This document shows, piece after piece, positions 36,021-44,959 of a stretch of DNA of 64,000 bases. Each line of letters starts with the position of its first letter. The first letter of the stretch is position 1. The stretch is from NCBI GenBank assembly GCA_030412945.1, contig JAUHJS010000001.1, positions 573,709 to 637,708 of the forward strand. Reading direction: 5' to 3'. This DNA comes from Shiella aurantiaca (GTDB lineage: Bacteria; Bacteroidota; Bacteroidia; Cytophagales; Cyclobacteriaceae). A program made the translations under genes and the position numbers. The notes beneath the pieces were generated by a model. The model saw nothing but the letters and a program-made list of their open reading frames with translations, searched no databases and was not told where the DNA came from.

Positions 36021-36542
36021 ATGCCCGGCACGTACTTTATTACCCGTTCCTTAAGCAAAAACAATAAGAAGAACACCACCTTGCGCTCGGCATTGCCCTA
36101 TGACCAAGCCAAATACTTCGGCCTGGTGTACATGGTGGAAGACCTAAAAAAACACGAACTGGTAAAGCGCCTCGTGCATCAGCTGGAGCAGGAAGGCAAA
36201 AAAGTGCGCGTGCTTACGTATTTGGGCAAGAAGAAAGAGAATTTCGAGTTTAAGTTCGATTTCTTCACTGATAAGGAAGTGGGCTTCTTTGGTAGCCTAC
36301 AAGCCGATAATATTCAGGAGTTTATCGCACAGCCTTTCGACTACCTAATCAATATAGACCTTATGCCCAATGTATTGATTAAAAAAATAGTAGCTTTAAG
36401 CAAGGCCCATTGCCGAGTAGGCAGGCATTTGACGGAAAATGAGGAGTTTTTTGAACTCATGATTCATGCAGGATCCAATGAAGGCCTGAGCACATTTACT
36501 GACAACACCTTACGTTATATCAAACTAATCTCAAAGAAATGA
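36021..36542 (+). CDS. DUF6913-like conserved protein
   Basis: A 173-residue soluble protein starting 2 bases after the exonuclease stop and overlapping dapA by 4 bases. Typical segments are KYFGLVYMVEDLKKHELVKRLVHQLEQEGKKVRVLTYL and the ending DNTLRYIKLISKK. From memory this belongs to a Bacteroidota family (DUF6913) found beside dapA and ligA. Its function is unknown. Its composition is that of the genome average, so it lies outside the AT-rich segment and marks the original context of ligA. Confidence 0.7.
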   Translation: MPGTYFITRSLSKNNKKNTTLRSALPYDQAKYFGLVYMVEDLKKHELVKRLVHQLEQEGKKVRVLTYLGKKKENFEFKFDFFTDKEVGFFGSLQADNIQEFIAQPFDYLINIDLMPNVLIKKIVALSKAHCRVGRHLTENEEFFELMIHAGSNEGLSTFTDNTLRYIKLISKK

Positions 36543-37414
36543 ACCTATTCAGAGGTACCGGAGTAGCCCTAGTCACCCCTTTTCATGCCGATGGCAGCAT
36601 CGATTGGCAAGGACTTAAAAACCTATTGACCCACACCGCCCAAGGTTGCGATTATTATGTAGTGCAAGGAACCACAGGCGAATCGGTCACTACTACAGCC
36701 AAAGAGAAAAAGGATTTGCTCAATTTCGTTCGTATCAATAATCCGAAAAAACTTCCCATAGTATATGGTCTTGGCGGAAATAATACAGCCGACTGTCTGG
36801 AGAAAATAAAGAAAACCGATTGGCGTGGGGTAGATGCCATACTCTCGGTTAGCCCGTATTACAACAAACCTTCCCAGGAAGGTATTTATCAGCATTACAT
36901 GGCTATAGCGGATGCCAGTCCTGTACCGGTAATCTTGTACAATGTACCCGGCCGAACCGGCTCCAACATCAGTGCGGCCACTACCCTGCGCTTGGCACAG
37001 CATAAAAATATCATCGGAATCAAAGAAGCTTCCGGCAATATGGAGCAGTGTATGGAGATAGCTGCGCACAAACCCGCTGATTTTCTTTTGATTTCGGGAG
37101 ATGACTTATTAAGTGTTCCTCTTATTGCTCTGGGTGGCGTAGGAACCATTTCGGTACTGGCCAATGCCTATCCTATGACTTTCCGCCAAATGGTGCATAA
37201 AGCATTGGAAGGTGATTTTGCGCAAGCCTCGCAGGCCTTATTTCAGTTTTTGGCTATCAATCCCCTACTCTATGCCGAAGGCAATCCCGTGGGAATAAAA
37301 GAAGCATTAGCACTACAAAAGGTATGTGAAGCACATGTGCGCTTGCCTTTGGTAGCGGCAAGTAGTAAATTAAAAGAGCAAATTAAAGAAGCCGCCAAGC
37401 AAATTAAGGAATAA
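36539..37414 (+). CDS. dapA: 4-Hydroxy-tetrahydrodipicolinate synthase
   Basis: DapA (291 residues) condenses pyruvate with aspartate semialdehyde in lysine and diaminopimelate synthesis. Visible features: TGVALVTPF at the start, GTTGES, the active-site Tyr134 in LYNVPGRTGSN, and the Schiff-base Lys162 in IGIKEASGN. The length is normal. The start overlaps the preceding stop by 4 bases (ATGA), so the ligA-to-dapA genes form one tightly packed unit. The GNAT gene follows one base after its stop. Confidence 0.95.
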   Translation: MNLFRGTGVALVTPFHADGSIDWQGLKNLLTHTAQGCDYYVVQGTTGESVTTTAKEKKDLLNFVRINNPKKLPIVYGLGGNNTADCLEKIKKTDWRGVDAILSVSPYYNKPSQEGIYQHYMAIADASPVPVILYNVPGRTGSNISAATTLRLAQHKNIIGIKEASGNMEQCMEIAAHKPADFLLISGDDLLSVPLIALGGVGTISVLANAYPMTFRQMVHKALEGDFAQASQALFQFLAINPLLYAEGNPVGIKEALALQKVCEAHVRLPLVAASSKLKEQIKEAAKQIKE

Positions 37415-37415
37415 G

Positions 37416-37868
37416 ATGAGCCAATCCCCCCTTCCGTCTCCCTATCAGATGCGAACTGCCACCGAGGCCGATTGGCCCACTGTACAGCAACTGATAGAAG
37501 TTGCGGAAGGAAAAACCTTCTCAGCAGAGGTTTTTGAAAAGCGATTCGCCTTCAATATCAAAAGTATCGACACGCACTACTGGCTGATTACCCATCAAGA
37601 GGAAGTGATAGGCTTTGTGAGCCTTCATGTGCAGCACGTATTGCATATGCAGGAGTTGGTAGGCTGTATCGAAGAGCTTTTTATCCTCCCTCAGCATAGG
37701 GGCAAGGGCATAGGCAAAGCCGCCATGCAGCATATCATTTCATTTTGCCGCCTGATAGACCTAGAGGAGCTTCGCGTGAGGGCCGGCATTTCTGATAAAG
37801 CCACGGAAGCTTTCTTTGAAGCCTTGGGTTTTACCCCCCGCGACTGTAATTTCGGTTATACACTTTAG
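37416..37868 (+). CDS. GNAT N-acetyltransferase
   Basis: A 150-residue GNAT protein. The acetyl-CoA loop is HRGKGIGKAAMQHI, preceded by GCIEELFILPQ (beta4) and followed by SDKATEAFFEALGFTPRD. The substrate is unknown. The general class includes ribosomal-protein, amino-acid and antibiotic acetylases. It is the last gene of the ligA-dapA unit and ends at a strong bidirectional terminator. Confidence 0.8.
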   Translation: MSQSPLPSPYQMRTATEADWPTVQQLIEVAEGKTFSAEVFEKRFAFNIKSIDTHYWLITHQEEVIGFVSLHVQHVLHMQELVGCIEELFILPQHRGKGIGKAAMQHIISFCRLIDLEELRVRAGISDKATEAFFEALGFTPRDCNFGYTL

Positions 37869-37872
37869 GCCA

Positions 37873-37910
37873 ACAAAAAAGGCTTCCTGCATGCAGGAAG
37901 CCTTTTTTGT
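37873..37910. terminator. Bidirectional terminator, 38-bp perfect palindrome
   Basis: A perfect palindrome centred at 37891/37892: ACAAAAAAGGCTTCCTGCA and its exact complement. A and T runs on both flanks let it terminate both the GNAT gene (plus) and the histone-like gene (minus). Confidence 0.95.
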
Positions 37911-37927
37911 ATAACAAATCGTTGCAA

Positions 37928-38116
37928 TTATTTCTTTGCAGCTTCTTTGTTTTTAACGTCTTGAACTTCAATTCTAATTTCTTGAGAAAGGTTCTTGATG
38001 TCCTGCATACCTTTTCTTACACGGGTACCGGCAGCTTGATTGCCTTTGTCATAGAACTTAACGAAGTCACCTTCAAGAGACATTAGTAAATTTTTGATTT
38101 GTTCAAATCTTTTCAT
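37928..38116 (-). CDS. Histone H1-like protein, Hc1 family
   Basis: A 62-residue basic protein: MKRFEQIKNLLMSLEGDFVK, GTRVRKGMQDIKNLSQEIR and a lysine-rich end. This is the Hc1-like family of small nucleoid-associated proteins that is widespread in Bacteroidota. It likely binds DNA without sequence preference and compacts the nucleoid. It has its own transcription unit, divergent from nothing close, and shares the palindromic terminator. Confidence 0.85.
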   Translation of the reverse strand: MKRFEQIKNLLMSLEGDFVKFYDKGNQAAGTRVRKGMQDIKNLSQEIRIEVQDVKNKEAAKK

Positions 38117-38212
38117 TATTCGACAGATTTAAGGTTATTGATAATTATTAATTAAAGCTTTTACGGAGGCAAGATATATAAAATGTTTAAAATTCAAACG
38201 CCAAGGCACATT

Positions 38213-39463
38213 TTATTTTTGAAACTGAGCTGCCAATTCATTGGTTCTGTAGTAACCTGAGCTAAGTTTTTCCTGAATCGAGCTGAAGGCGGCAATGGTA
38301 CGCTCCACATCGGCCAAAGTATGGGCAGCTGTAGGGATTACACGTAGCATTATCACATCTTTAGGTACTACAGGGTATATTACCACCGATAGGAAAATAT
38401 TGTAATTCTCGCGCATATCAAAGCTCAAGGCAGCCGCCTCACCTACCCCACCCGATAACAACACAGGCGTAACAGGCGAATTGGTAGTACCAATATTAAA
38501 GCCATTGGCTTTCAAGCTTCCTTGCATGGCATTCACAATTTTCCACAAATTGTCTTTTAACTCAGGGCGGGTGCGAAGCAGTTCCAAGCGCTTAAGTGCA
38601 CCTACTACTAATGGCATAGGCAGCGACTTAGCAAAAATCTGCGAGCGCATATTGTATTTCAAGAATTTGATCACATCGGCATCTCCGGCAATAAATGCCC
38701 CAATGCTGGCCATCGACTTAGCGAAAGTGGAGAAGTATAAATCTACGCCTTCGGTGCAGTCTTGCTCTTCGGCCGTTCCGGCACCGGTTTTACCCATAGT
38801 ACCAAAGCCGTGGGCATCATCTACCAACAGACGGAAATCATATTTTTTCTTAAGCTCAATCACTCCTTTAAGATTACCTTGATTTCCGCTCATTCCGAAA
38901 ACCCCTTCGGTAATCACCAACACACCGCCACCTTGCTCATTGGCTAGGCGAGTAGCGCGCTGCAATTGCTTTTCAAGGCTTTCCATATCGTTGTGACCAT
39001 ACACAAAGCGCTTGCCCATGTGCAGACGAACCCCATCGATAATACAAGCATGTGATTCGGCATCGTACACAATCACGTCCTTGCGGTTCACGATTGCATC
39101 GATGATAGAAAGAATACCTTGATACCCGAAGTTCAATAAATAAGAAGATTCTTTGCCCACAAAAGTGGCCAATTCGCGCTCCAGTTGCTCATGCAAGTCG
39201 CTGTTTCCCGACATCATACGGGCACCCATTGGGTAAGCCAATCCGTATTGCTGGGTAGCTTCGGTATCGGCCTTGCGCACTTCCGGATGGTTAGCCAAGC
39301 CCAAATAATTGTTCAAACTCCAGTTTAATACGTCCTTTCCTTTGAACTTCATGTGAGGACCAATCTCCCCCTCCAATTTTGGGAACATGAAATACCCTTC
39401 TGACGCATCCGAGTGACGACCCAATGGGCCTCTGTCCGCTCTAATCTTCTCAAATAGATCCAC
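38213..39463 (-). CDS. Alpha-oxoamine synthase-family PLP enzyme
   Basis: A 416-residue pyridoxal-phosphate enzyme of the family that condenses an amino acid with an acyl-CoA (serine palmitoyltransferase, Kbl, BioF). Motifs: NNYLGLANHPEV, FVGKESSYLLNFGYQG, VYDAESHACIIDG, LVDDAHGFGTMG, and the PLP lysine in FSTFAKSMASIGAF. Close relatives in Bacteroidota are usually annotated only at family level. A sphingolipid role (serine palmitoyltransferase) is plausible because Bacteroidota make sphingolipids. 2-Amino-3-ketobutyrate ligase is the main alternative. Confidence 0.85.
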   Translation of the reverse strand: MDLFEKIRADRGPLGRHSDASEGYFMFPKLEGEIGPHMKFKGKDVLNWSLNNYLGLANHPEVRKADTEATQQYGLAYPMGARMMSGNSDLHEQLERELATFVGKESSYLLNFGYQGILSIIDAIVNRKDVIVYDAESHACIIDGVRLHMGKRFVYGHNDMESLEKQLQRATRLANEQGGGVLVITEGVFGMSGNQGNLKGVIELKKKYDFRLLVDDAHGFGTMGKTGAGTAEEQDCTEGVDLYFSTFAKSMASIGAFIAGDADVIKFLKYNMRSQIFAKSLPMPLVVGALKRLELLRTRPELKDNLWKIVNAMQGSLKANGFNIGTTNSPVTPVLLSGGVGEAAALSFDMRENYNIFLSVVIYPVVPKDVIMLRVIPTAAHTLADVERTIAAFSSIQEKLSSGYYRTNELAAQFQK

Positions 39464-39509
39464 AGTAACTAAGCGTTTAAATGTCTGCTAATGTTAAAAA
39501 AATGACCCA

Positions 39510-39540
39510 CAAAGGTAACATTTCACCACTACTTGCCAAA
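39510..39540 (-). promoter_or_regulatory. Promoter of the alpha-oxoamine synthase
   Basis: Minus strand TTTG (39540-39537), a 19-base spacer, then TACCTTTG (39517-39510). An exact match to the Bacteroidota consensus, about 47 bases upstream of the start codon. Confidence 0.7.
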
Positions 39541-39718
39541 TTGACCCATTAAAAAATCTATCACCACGGCTTTCAATAGCCTAATTCGGTGCTGATTTTT
39601 CATTATTCTAATATAAGCTTTGCCGTCTACAAGAAGGTATCGTAGCTTATTTAAGAATTGCCTCTGAAATTAGAGCAGAATTCTTTAGCATTGCAGGCGA
39701 TTTTATATTGGTATAGGT

Positions 39719-41221
39719 ATGGCAAAAATCAACAAACTATTGGTGGCTAACAGAGGCGAAATTGCCTTGCGCGTGATGCGCTCAGCCAAAGAAATGGGTA
39801 TTAAAACCGTGGCAATCTACAGCGAGGCAGACAGAAACGCCTTGCATGTGCGCTATGCCGATGAGGCGGTGTGCGTAGGGCCTCCCCCATCCAATCAGTC
39901 CTACTTATTGGGCGATAAAATCATTGAAATCTGTAAACAGCTTCAGGTAGATGCCATCCACCCAGGCTATGGTTTCCTTTCTGAAAATGCCGCTTTTGCC
40001 GATAAGGTGAAAAAAGCAGGCCTCATTTTCGTAGGCCCTTCTTCGGAATCTATTGAAGTAATGGGAAGTAAGATTGCCGCCAAACAAGCGGCTTCTAAAT
40101 TCAACATTCCAATGGTACCCGGTACAGATAAGGCCATTACCGATATTGCCGAAGCCAAAGAAACCGCCAAAAAAATCGGCTACCCTATACTGGTAAAAGC
40201 CAGTGCCGGAGGGGGCGGTAAAGGCATGCGTTTGGTGGAAAACGAAGAAGAATTTGAAGAACAAATGCAGCGTGCCGTAAGCGAGGCTATGTCGGCCTTT
40301 GGCGATGGCGCGGTGTTTATCGAAAAGTTCATTACCTCTCCTAAGCATATTGAAATTCAAGTACTGGGCGACCAGCATGGCAATACCATCCACTTGTTCG
40401 AAAGGGAATGCTCCGTACAGCGCAGGCACCAAAAAGTAGTGGAAGAAGCGCCATCAGCGGTGCTTACCCCAAAGGTGCGCAAAGCCATGGGCGAAGCGGC
40501 TGTGGGCGTGGCCAAATCCTGTAATTATTATGGAGCCGGTACGGTAGAATTCATTGTCGATAAAGACCTGAACTTCTACTTCCTAGAAATGAACACCAGA
40601 CTACAAGTAGAACACCCTGTAACCGAACAGATTACAGGCGTTGACTTAGTAAAACAACAAATCAAAATTGCCCAAGGTGAAGTATTGAGCATCAAACAAG
40701 AAGATTTGAAGATATTGGGCCACTCGGTAGAAGTGCGTGTATATGCCGAAGACCCAAAAAACAATTTCTTACCCGATATCGGCAAGCTACAAACCTATGT
40801 ACGCCCACAAGGGCCGGGCATTCGGGTAGACGATGGCTTTGAGCAAGGCATGGACATTCCTATTTACTATGATCCTATGATTGCCAAGCTGGTAGCTACC
40901 GGAAAAGACCGCACCGAGGCCATTGAGCGTATGATTCGCGCCATTGATGAGTACCAGATTACGGGGATAGAAACCACCCTGCCCTTCTGCAAATTCGTAT
41001 TGCAGCACCCTGCTTTTGTAAGCGGAAAGTTTGATACCAAATTTGTGGAAAACTACTTCACTCCTGAGGTGCTGAAAAGCATTCCTTCAGAAGAAGAAAG
41101 CGAAATAGCTGCCTTGGTAGCCGTAATGGCCTTTGAAAACGAAAAAAACAAACAAGCTTCTAGCAGTGCTGCAACCGCTACTCCCCAGCAAGCGAGTAAG
41201 TGGAAAGAACGCATGCGCTAA
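39719..41221 (+). CDS. accC: Biotin carboxylase subunit
   Basis: A 500-residue ATP-grasp enzyme that carboxylates biotin on its carrier protein. Motifs: KLLVANRGEIALRVMRSAKE, HPGYGFLSENAAFA, KASAGGGGKGMRLV (ATP loop), FIEKFITSPKHIEIQVLGD, and FLEMNTRLQVEHPVTEQITGVDLV. The C-terminus has an unusual tail of about 25 residues rich in Ala, Ser and Gln. No carrier-protein or carboxyltransferase gene is next to it, so it could serve acetyl-CoA carboxylase or a propionyl-CoA-type carboxylase. The DUF1015 gene follows 9 bases after its stop. Confidence 0.92.
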   Translation: MAKINKLLVANRGEIALRVMRSAKEMGIKTVAIYSEADRNALHVRYADEAVCVGPPPSNQSYLLGDKIIEICKQLQVDAIHPGYGFLSENAAFADKVKKAGLIFVGPSSESIEVMGSKIAAKQAASKFNIPMVPGTDKAITDIAEAKETAKKIGYPILVKASAGGGGKGMRLVENEEEFEEQMQRAVSEAMSAFGDGAVFIEKFITSPKHIEIQVLGDQHGNTIHLFERECSVQRRHQKVVEEAPSAVLTPKVRKAMGEAAVGVAKSCNYYGAGTVEFIVDKDLNFYFLEMNTRLQVEHPVTEQITGVDLVKQQIKIAQGEVLSIKQEDLKILGHSVEVRVYAEDPKNNFLPDIGKLQTYVRPQGPGIRVDDGFEQGMDIPIYYDPMIAKLVATGKDRTEAIERMIRAIDEYQITGIETTLPFCKFVLQHPAFVSGKFDTKFVENYFTPEVLKSIPSEEESEIAALVAVMAFENEKNKQASSSAATATPQQASKWKERMR

Positions 41222-41230
41222 TCGATACCT

Positions 41231-42529
41231 ATGGCAGAAATTAAGCCTCTCAAAGCCTGGCGCTATAATAATGAGCTAGCGAAAAACATGGATGAGCTCA
41301 CCTCGCCTTTGTTTGACGTGGTGTCGCAGAAGCAGCGTGATATTTTGTATAAAAATCCGCTCAATAGCATCCATTTGTCGGTGCCTTTGGGCGACACCCC
41401 TGCCCTTACAGCCAAGCATTTGCTGGCCAACTGGAAATCGGAAGGGACAATCCTGCAAGACAAGCTACCGGGCATTTATGTATATTATCAGTACTTCAAT
41501 CTGCCCGGCAATCCGAATACCTTCTGCCGCAAAGGCTTCATTTGCCACATCAGGGCTTACGACTGGGAAGAAAATGTAATTCTTCGACACGAAAATACTA
41601 TTCCGAAATCGGTAAATGATCGCATTGAATTATTGGCCCAAACGGAGCTCAATGTGAGTCCTACCCACGGCCTCTATTCCGACCTCGATTTCGAACTAGA
41701 AAAATACATGGATGAGGCGATTACGCATCCTTTGTATGAATCGGAAGATTACCAAGGGGTACGTGATGTATTGGCTGTGATCCACGACCAAGCGGTTATC
41801 CGAAAGTTTATCGAAAAAATTAAGCCTCAGCAGATTATACTGGCCGATGGGCACCATCGCTACGAGGGTTCTATGGAGTTTAAACGAACTCAACAAAAGA
41901 ATAATCCGAACCATACCGGAAACGAAGGCTACAATTTCCATTTGATGTACCTCACCAATATGGAAGCCGATGATTTACGGATTTTGCCTACGCACCGTTT
42001 GCTGGTGAACCTGCCGCCCCTTCCTGATAATTGGATGGAGAAAGTGGCCGAATACTTTATCATCAAACCCCTTGATGATTGGTACTCGGTGCCCGAAGTC
42101 ATCAGTGGTAAGCCCTGGGCTTTCGGACTGATACTACCCAAGGAAGCTTATAAAATCCGCCTGAAGCCTGAATGCCTCGATTTAATGGAATGGAAATTCC
42201 CCAAGGAAGTAAAAGAACTCGACCTCACGGTGCTTCACTATTTCTTTATCGAGAAAGTGATAGGAATAGAAGGCAAAAACCAGCGTAAAAGCGAGCATAT
42301 ACAGTTTGAGCGTAACTTCAGTGCCTGCCTGGAGCAAATTCATGATGGAAAAGCGCAAATCGGCCTCATTACCAACGACATTAGTATGGAGCAGGTGAAA
42401 AAAGTATGCCTTACCGGCTACACCATGCCCCAAAAATCTACCTACTTTTACCCCAAAGCCATTTGTGGCTTTTTGTTTAGCTCCATAAAAGAAGATGAAT
42501 TTCAAGTACCCGATTATTCTGGCTTCTAA
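41231..42529 (+). CDS. DUF1015-family protein
   Basis: A 432-residue soluble protein of the DUF1015 family. Recognisable parts are LKAWRYN at the start (usually RPFRGLRY-like), a KEEG-type segment SPTHGLYSD, ILADGHHRYEGSMEF and LPTHRLL. The family is broadly conserved and often sits near serine-biosynthesis genes, with no proven activity. Here it lies between accC and maf, overlapping maf by 35 bases. It is probably cytosolic, with no signal or membrane region. Confidence 0.85.
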   Translation: MAEIKPLKAWRYNNELAKNMDELTSPLFDVVSQKQRDILYKNPLNSIHLSVPLGDTPALTAKHLLANWKSEGTILQDKLPGIYVYYQYFNLPGNPNTFCRKGFICHIRAYDWEENVILRHENTIPKSVNDRIELLAQTELNVSPTHGLYSDLDFELEKYMDEAITHPLYESEDYQGVRDVLAVIHDQAVIRKFIEKIKPQQIILADGHHRYEGSMEFKRTQQKNNPNHTGNEGYNFHLMYLTNMEADDLRILPTHRLLVNLPPLPDNWMEKVAEYFIIKPLDDWYSVPEVISGKPWAFGLILPKEAYKIRLKPECLDLMEWKFPKEVKELDLTVLHYFFIEKVIGIEGKNQRKSEHIQFERNFSACLEQIHDGKAQIGLITNDISMEQVKKVCLTGYTMPQKSTYFYPKAICGFLFSSIKEDEFQVPDYSGF

Positions 42530-43064
42530 ATCGCCCCGAAGACAATGGCTTTTGAAAGAGGCGGGCTTTGATTTCACTATCGAAACCAAAGATACCAACG
42601 AGGATTTTCCGGCCGATATGAACGTGTACGAGGTACCCGCTTACTTGGCACGCAAAAAAGCCTTGGCCATGACAGAATTCTTAAAAGGCGATACGGTACT
42701 TATCACGGCAGATACGGTGGTAATCCAAAAGAATCAAATCTTAGGAAAACCGGCCGATGCGGCAGAAGCCAAGCAGATGATTTTGCAACTTAGCGGAGCT
42801 CGCCACGAGGTGGTAACAGGCGTATGCCTCAAAAGCCAACAAAAAGAAGTCGTTTTCAGCGACCTCACCGAAGTGCATTTCACTACCTTGAGTGAAGAGG
42901 AAATCGACTGGTATATCCAGAAACATCAACCCTTTGACAAAGCCGGAGCCTACGGTGCCCAGGAATGGATAGGTATGGTGGCCATTGAAAAACTCGTGGG
43001 CAGCTATTTCAATGTAATGGGTCTTCCGGTGCACAAGCTGTATCAGGAATTACGGGATTTTTAG
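42495..43064 (+). CDS. maf: Maf-family nucleotide pyrophosphatase
   Basis: A 189-residue Maf protein, which hydrolyses non-canonical or pyrimidine nucleoside triphosphates to monophosphates. Motifs are ILASKSPRRQWLLKEAG, an ITADTVV block with the conserved Asp, GKPADAAEAKQMI, SGARHEVVTG and KAGAYGAQEW. The start ATG lies inside the 3' end of the DUF1015 gene, and no later start would keep the SKSPRR motif. It is the last gene before a repeat-rich spacer. Confidence 0.92.
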   Translation: MNFKYPIILASKSPRRQWLLKEAGFDFTIETKDTNEDFPADMNVYEVPAYLARKKALAMTEFLKGDTVLITADTVVIQKNQILGKPADAAEAKQMILQLSGARHEVVTGVCLKSQQKEVVFSDLTEVHFTTLSEEEIDWYIQKHQPFDKAGAYGAQEWIGMVAIEKLVGSYFNVMGLPVHKLYQELRDF

Positions 43065-43298
43065 TTGATAGTTGTGCCGAAGGCATCCTGTGGGACAGTT
43101 GTTAGTTCATGGCTTTTAGCTATTGAAAATATACACTTGTGGTTTAGGTTTTTGACAATCACATTTTCTCAAACCCATTACATCTACTTATAAACTGGAT
43201 TTTTTTTCCTTTATATGACAACAGAAAAAACGGTCAAGTACATTAAGGCATCTTCTATCAACTATCAACCGTCAACTAACAACTATCAACCATCAACT
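43065..43298. repeat. Heptamer tandem repeat and its inverted copies
   Basis: Six head-to-tail heptamers at 43257-43298: ATCAACT, ATCAACC, GTCAACT, AACAACT, ATCAACC, ATCAACT. Inverted matches lie at the other end of the spacer. TTGATAGTTG at 43065-43074 faces CAACTATCAA, and AGTTGTTAGTT at 43097-43107 faces AACTAACAACT at 43274-43284. The 273-base gap between genes holds nothing else I can identify. Confidence 0.8.
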
Positions 43299-43337
43299 AA
43301 TAGCCTATTTCCCAAAAGATTTGTACCTTAAGGGTAA

Positions 43338-43811
43338 ATGGACACACCCGAAGACCTGATACACCGTTTTTACACGGCTTTTCAAAACAAAGACTACCGC
43401 ACCATGCAGGCTTGCTATGCCGATGAGGCCAGTTTCAACGACCCTGCTTTTCGCAATCTGTCCGGCTATGAGGCGGGCGCCATGTGGGAAATGCTCATCC
43501 ACCGGGGCAGCGATACTACTATTGAATATGAGTTAATTAAAGCTGATGACAACGAGGCTATCGTTCGGTGGACGGCACGCTATTCTTTCGGCCCTAAAAA
43601 ACGCCCGGTAGTAAATCGCATACAAGCCACCATCAAGGTGAAAGACGGAAAAATCATTGCCCATACCGATACTTTTCCTTTTTATGCATGGGCACGCCAA
43701 GCCTTGGGAATCAGTGGATGGCTGCTCGGCTGGACACCCTATGTAAAGAAGAAAGTACAAAAAGGAGCGCTTAGTAGTCTCGCCCGATTTATCGCCAAGA
43801 AAAATGAATAA
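43338..43811 (+). CDS. NTF2/SnoaL-like protein
   Basis: A 157-residue protein with the NTF2-like fold: LIHRFYTAFQNKDYRTMQACYADEASFNDPAF is the classic N-terminal cone entrance, followed by IEYELIKADDNEAIVRWTARYSF and KVKDGKIIAHTDTFPFYAWARQALG. The family includes SnoaL-type cyclases and isomerases and many proteins without known substrate. It overlaps the next, Crp-like gene by 8 bases, so the two are co-expressed. The basic C-terminal extension is unusual. Confidence 0.8.
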   Translation: MDTPEDLIHRFYTAFQNKDYRTMQACYADEASFNDPAFRNLSGYEAGAMWEMLIHRGSDTTIEYELIKADDNEAIVRWTARYSFGPKKRPVVNRIQATIKVKDGKIIAHTDTFPFYAWARQALGISGWLLGWTPYVKKKVQKGALSSLARFIAKKNE

Positions 43812-44373
43812 GCTGGGGCAATTGATTCAAAGTTATTTTGCCATTACGCCTGAGGAAGGTCGCATTATCGAAGGCCTCTTTCAGCCTGAGAAGTTGGAAA
43901 AAGGAAGCTTTTACACCAAAAAAGGACTGGTCTGTGGCAAACTCAGCTTTATTAAGTCGGGATTGATGCGGGTATATGCCCCTTATGAGGATAAAGATAT
44001 TACCCATTGGATTGCCTCTCCGGGAGAGTTTATAGCTGAAATGGGCGGGCTGATCTTTCAGCAAGAAAGTCGATTTACCATACAATGTCTTACCGATTGT
44101 GAACTCTACACGCTTTCGCCTACACACTATGAGCAATTGGCGTCCTTACTTCCGCGCTGGCACCTGATTGAAAAACGATTTATTGCCAAATGTTTTATGA
44201 TGCTCGAAGCCCGCGTATTTCAGCATCTTTCCCTATCGGCCGAAGAGCGCTACCTCCAGCTCATGCAGCATCAAAAGGACTTGCTTCAAGAGGTGCCCCT
44301 CCAGCACTTGGCCAGTATGCTTGGCATGAGTGCCGAAACCCTGAGTCGGATTCGGGCGAAGCGCATTTCTTGA
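43804..44373 (+). CDS. Crp/Fnr-family transcriptional regulator
   Basis: A 189-residue regulator with a cyclic-nucleotide-binding-type beta-barrel (about 25-115) and a long dimer helix. A compact helix-turn-helix lies at the C-terminus (VPLQHLASMLGMSAETLSRIRAK). It lacks the N-terminal cysteine cluster of FNR and the Arg/Ser cAMP-pocket signature is not obvious, so its ligand is unknown. Similar proteins in Bacteroidota control nearby genes of unknown function. It overlaps the NTF2-like gene and is followed by an SRPBCC gene. Confidence 0.85.
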   Translation: MNKLGQLIQSYFAITPEEGRIIEGLFQPEKLEKGSFYTKKGLVCGKLSFIKSGLMRVYAPYEDKDITHWIASPGEFIAEMGGLIFQQESRFTIQCLTDCELYTLSPTHYEQLASLLPRWHLIEKRFIAKCFMMLEARVFQHLSLSAEERYLQLMQHQKDLLQEVPLQHLASMLGMSAETLSRIRAKRIS

Positions 44374-44429
44374 CTTTTGTCAAGACAAAGGGACTAGATT
44401 GCCTGCCATCTTTGAAAAAAAAATTAATT

Positions 44430-44867
44430 ATGGCGTTTACAATTCACACACAAGTTCGCATTCAAGCTCCGGCCACCCGCGTTTGGAACATTCTTATGGA
44501 TTTTGATTCCTACCTCGATTGGAATCCCTTTATCAAAAGCATACAAGGTCAGGCAGTGCTTGGCGCAAAGCTAAAAGCCCTCATCCACTTACCGGGAAAT
44601 AAACCCATGACCTTTAAACCTACCGTAATGAGCTTGGTAAACGAAAAAGAATTGAGCTGGCTGGGCCATTTGGGTATAAAAGGGATTTTTGACGGGCATC
44701 ACCGCTTTGTACTCAAATCCATTAGCCCCAATGAAACTGTTTTGGAACACAGCGAGGAATTCCGCGGAATACTAATACCATTCTTTCGTAAAAATTTAGA
44801 AAAAAATACCCAGGAAGGTTTTGAAGCCATGAACCAGGCGCTGAAACAAAGGGCGGAGAGATTGTAG
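44430..44867 (+). CDS. SRPBCC-fold (Bet v 1/ polyketide cyclase-like) protein
   Basis: A 145-residue protein of the START/Bet v 1 superfamily, which binds hydrophobic ligands in a deep cavity. Typical features: VRIQAPATRVWNILMDFDSYLDWNPFIKSI at the N-terminus and HHRFVLKSISPNETVLEHSEEFRG before a long C-terminal helix. A longer frame exists upstream, but it runs through the regulator gene. The ATG at 44430 follows a near-consensus -7 box (CATCTTTG at about 44406-44413), so I start there. It is probably controlled with the regulator. Confidence 0.82.
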   Translation: MAFTIHTQVRIQAPATRVWNILMDFDSYLDWNPFIKSIQGQAVLGAKLKALIHLPGNKPMTFKPTVMSLVNEKELSWLGHLGIKGIFDGHHRFVLKSISPNETVLEHSEEFRGILIPFFRKNLEKNTQEGFEAMNQALKQRAERL

Positions 44868-44959
44868 TATTTGGATAGTGGAACTTGGATGTTAGAAGTA
44901 GTCCTTCCAAAAGTTTGAAACTTTTGGAAGAGTCGCTAATTAGGTTCTTTTAAACCCGA

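Noticed and set aside
43257-43298. Possible CRISPR-like array
   Set aside because: Units are 7 bases with no spacers, so it is a simple tandem repeat. No cas gene is nearby.
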